Shown here one piece after another: positions 14,277-14,707 of a DNA stretch of 14,707 nt (the stretch's first letter is position 1; every line of letters starts with the position of its first letter). The stretch comes from JACJYE01 sp964432875 (GTDB taxonomy: Bacteria; Bacteroidota; Bacteroidia; Chitinophagales; Saprospiraceae): NCBI GenBank assembly GCA_964432875.1, contig CAYSPJ010000124.1:1-14707 (forward strand). Reading direction: 5' to 3'. A model generated the notes under the pieces. That model was given only the letters and a program-made list of their open reading frames with translations, was not told where the DNA came from and did no database searches. Made by a program: the position numbers and the translations under genes.

Positions 14277-14490
14277 CCCTGATGGAATAAAAGCTTCGCT
14301 ATTCCATAGGGTTCACCCCCGCCATGTGGCGGGGGTAAACGCAACGGCGCAACGACCCAACGCCAATATGACGCGTAGAGAGCGCCGAACGCAACATACC
14401 CGTCAGAGACCCTTTTCGGGTCTCCGACGAGCCAAGCCTAACGCAGGCTTGCTTTGGAGCTGCAATAATCAGGCACGAAAGTGCTTGATT
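14277..14490. repeat. Cluster of five local hairpins
   Basis: CCCT-g-ATGGAATA with TATTCCATAGGG (14277-14311); ACCCCCGCC/GGCGGGGGT (14315-14336); CGTC-GAGACCC/GGGTCTC-GACG (14401-14429, one mismatch); AAGCCT/AGGCTT (14434-14450); AATCAGGCAC-GAAA-GTGCTTGATT (14467-14490, one G-T pair and a GAAA loop). Such density is unusual for ordinary intergenic DNA. No T tracts follow, so they are not simply terminators. Confidence 0.75.
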
Positions 14491-14578
14491 GTTGTACGTT
14501 GCGCACGACGCTCGGCAGCCCCTCTGTCCACGTAGGGATAAGTAAGAGCGGAAACTTTGCGTTCGTTGCGCCGTTGCG
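14340..14578. repeat. 239-bp segment bounded by perfect 16-bp inverted repeats
   Basis: The 16-bp arm at 14340-14355 and its exact reverse complement at 14563-14578 bound the segment. Partial similarity continues inside the arms (for example ACGCAACATAC near 14389 against GCGCAACGTAC on the other strand near 14500). No gene is enclosed. Confidence 0.7.
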
Positions 14579-14637
14579 AGACAATGACGCCAAGCTGCAT
14601 AGCAAGCAGAGGGCGGCAAAGCCAATCGCCCCTGCCC

Positions 14638-14706
14638 TTACGGGCTGACAGGTACCTGCTCGGCGATCACCACCTCATACCCCACCACCACCAGGAGCCA
14701 GCCGAT
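14638..14706 (-). CDS. Possible C-terminal end of a leftward gene (22 codons visible)
   Basis: The minus-strand frame reads IGWLLVVVGYEVVIAEQVPVSP then TAA, open to the window edge. The composition is plausible for the end of a real protein (hydrophobic stretch then Glu/Gln), but it is too short to identify. It overlaps one arm of the palindromic repeat at 14652-14659, which argues for some caution. Confidence 0.35.
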   Translation of the reverse strand: MGWLLVVVGYEVVIAEQVPVSP

Positions 14707-14707
14707 A

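Larger units (their letters stand above)
14096..14637. repeat. Gene-free compound palindrome rich in hairpins
   Basis: No convincing ORF. Nested inverted repeats run in register: GCAGGTAC (14178-14185) with GTACCTGC (14652-14659), a 15-bp perfect pair (14206-14220 with 14622-14636), and a 16-bp perfect pair (14340-14355 with 14563-14578). Between them several local hairpins are packed. The order suggests one large imperfect palindrome of about 480 bp, or stacked copies of a palindromic repeat. No transposase is seen. A small hairpin ATGGGC/GCCCAT at 14112-14126 lies just before the GHL10 start. Confidence 0.65.

Noticed and set aside
14277..14490. CRISPR-like array
   Set aside because: The hairpins differ in sequence; there are no regularly spaced identical repeats.
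14436..14578. Integron attC-like site in the hairpin region (GCCTAAC at 14436)
   Set aside because: No partner GTTRRRY core at the right distance and no integrase or cassette genes.

Overview
The window looks like chromosomal DNA of a Bacteroidota bacterium, probably from the Saprospiria side of the phylum. The evidence is a gliding-motility protein GldC, a secreted protease with a C-terminal type IX secretion (T9SS) sorting domain, several lipoproteins, weak Shine-Dalgarno sequences, and TAnnTTTG-type -7 promoter boxes. It is a scaffold, not finished sequence: exactly 100 N at 8750-8849 hide parts of two genes. The genes are mostly housekeeping or envelope genes, and I see no defence system, CRISPR array, phage or secondary-metabolite cluster.

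Left part (1-6680). A lipoprotein-type gamma-glutamyltransferase (minus strand, last few codons off the left edge) is followed by a roughly 580-bp gene-free stretch. That stretch holds two terminator-like hairpins reading rightward with no gene in front of them, and one of them may end a small RNA. A rightward series follows: copper-type P1B ATPase, TIP30-like NAD(P)-binding protein, GldC, the SRP (4.5S-type) RNA gene with a well-formed promoter, and a small transaldolase. It is closed by two strong terminators, the second a perfect 19-bp bidirectional stem.

Middle (6715-10910). Two leftward genes encode a baeRF/Balon-like eRF1-related protein and a nucleoside phosphorylase whose N-terminus enters the gap. 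On the other side of the gap lies the C-terminal half of aerobic coproporphyrinogen oxidase HemF (rightward), overlapping tail-to-tail with a small lipoprotein. Next comes a LuxE-like acyl-protein synthetase homologue.

Right part (10911-14707). A 146-bp TA-flanked inverted-repeat element (MITE-like) sits one base from the stop codon of a T9SS subtilisin-like protease. Upstream of that protease on the same strand is a GHL10 (DigH/YddW-like) lipoprotein predicted to act on peptidoglycan, with its own terminator. The last 600 bases are a gene-free, hairpin-rich compound palindrome, followed by a possible last few codons of another leftward gene. A 19-nt piece of this palindromic DNA recurs upstream of the protease, which suggests a dispersed repeat family.

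The most rewarding items for follow-up are the baeRF/Balon-like protein, the SRP RNA-transaldolase arrangement, the candidate small RNA at 1903-1975, the Asp at a usual Ser position in TM8 of the copper ATPase, the MITE-like element, and the compound palindrome at the right end. I did not find a clearly undescribed multi-gene system.
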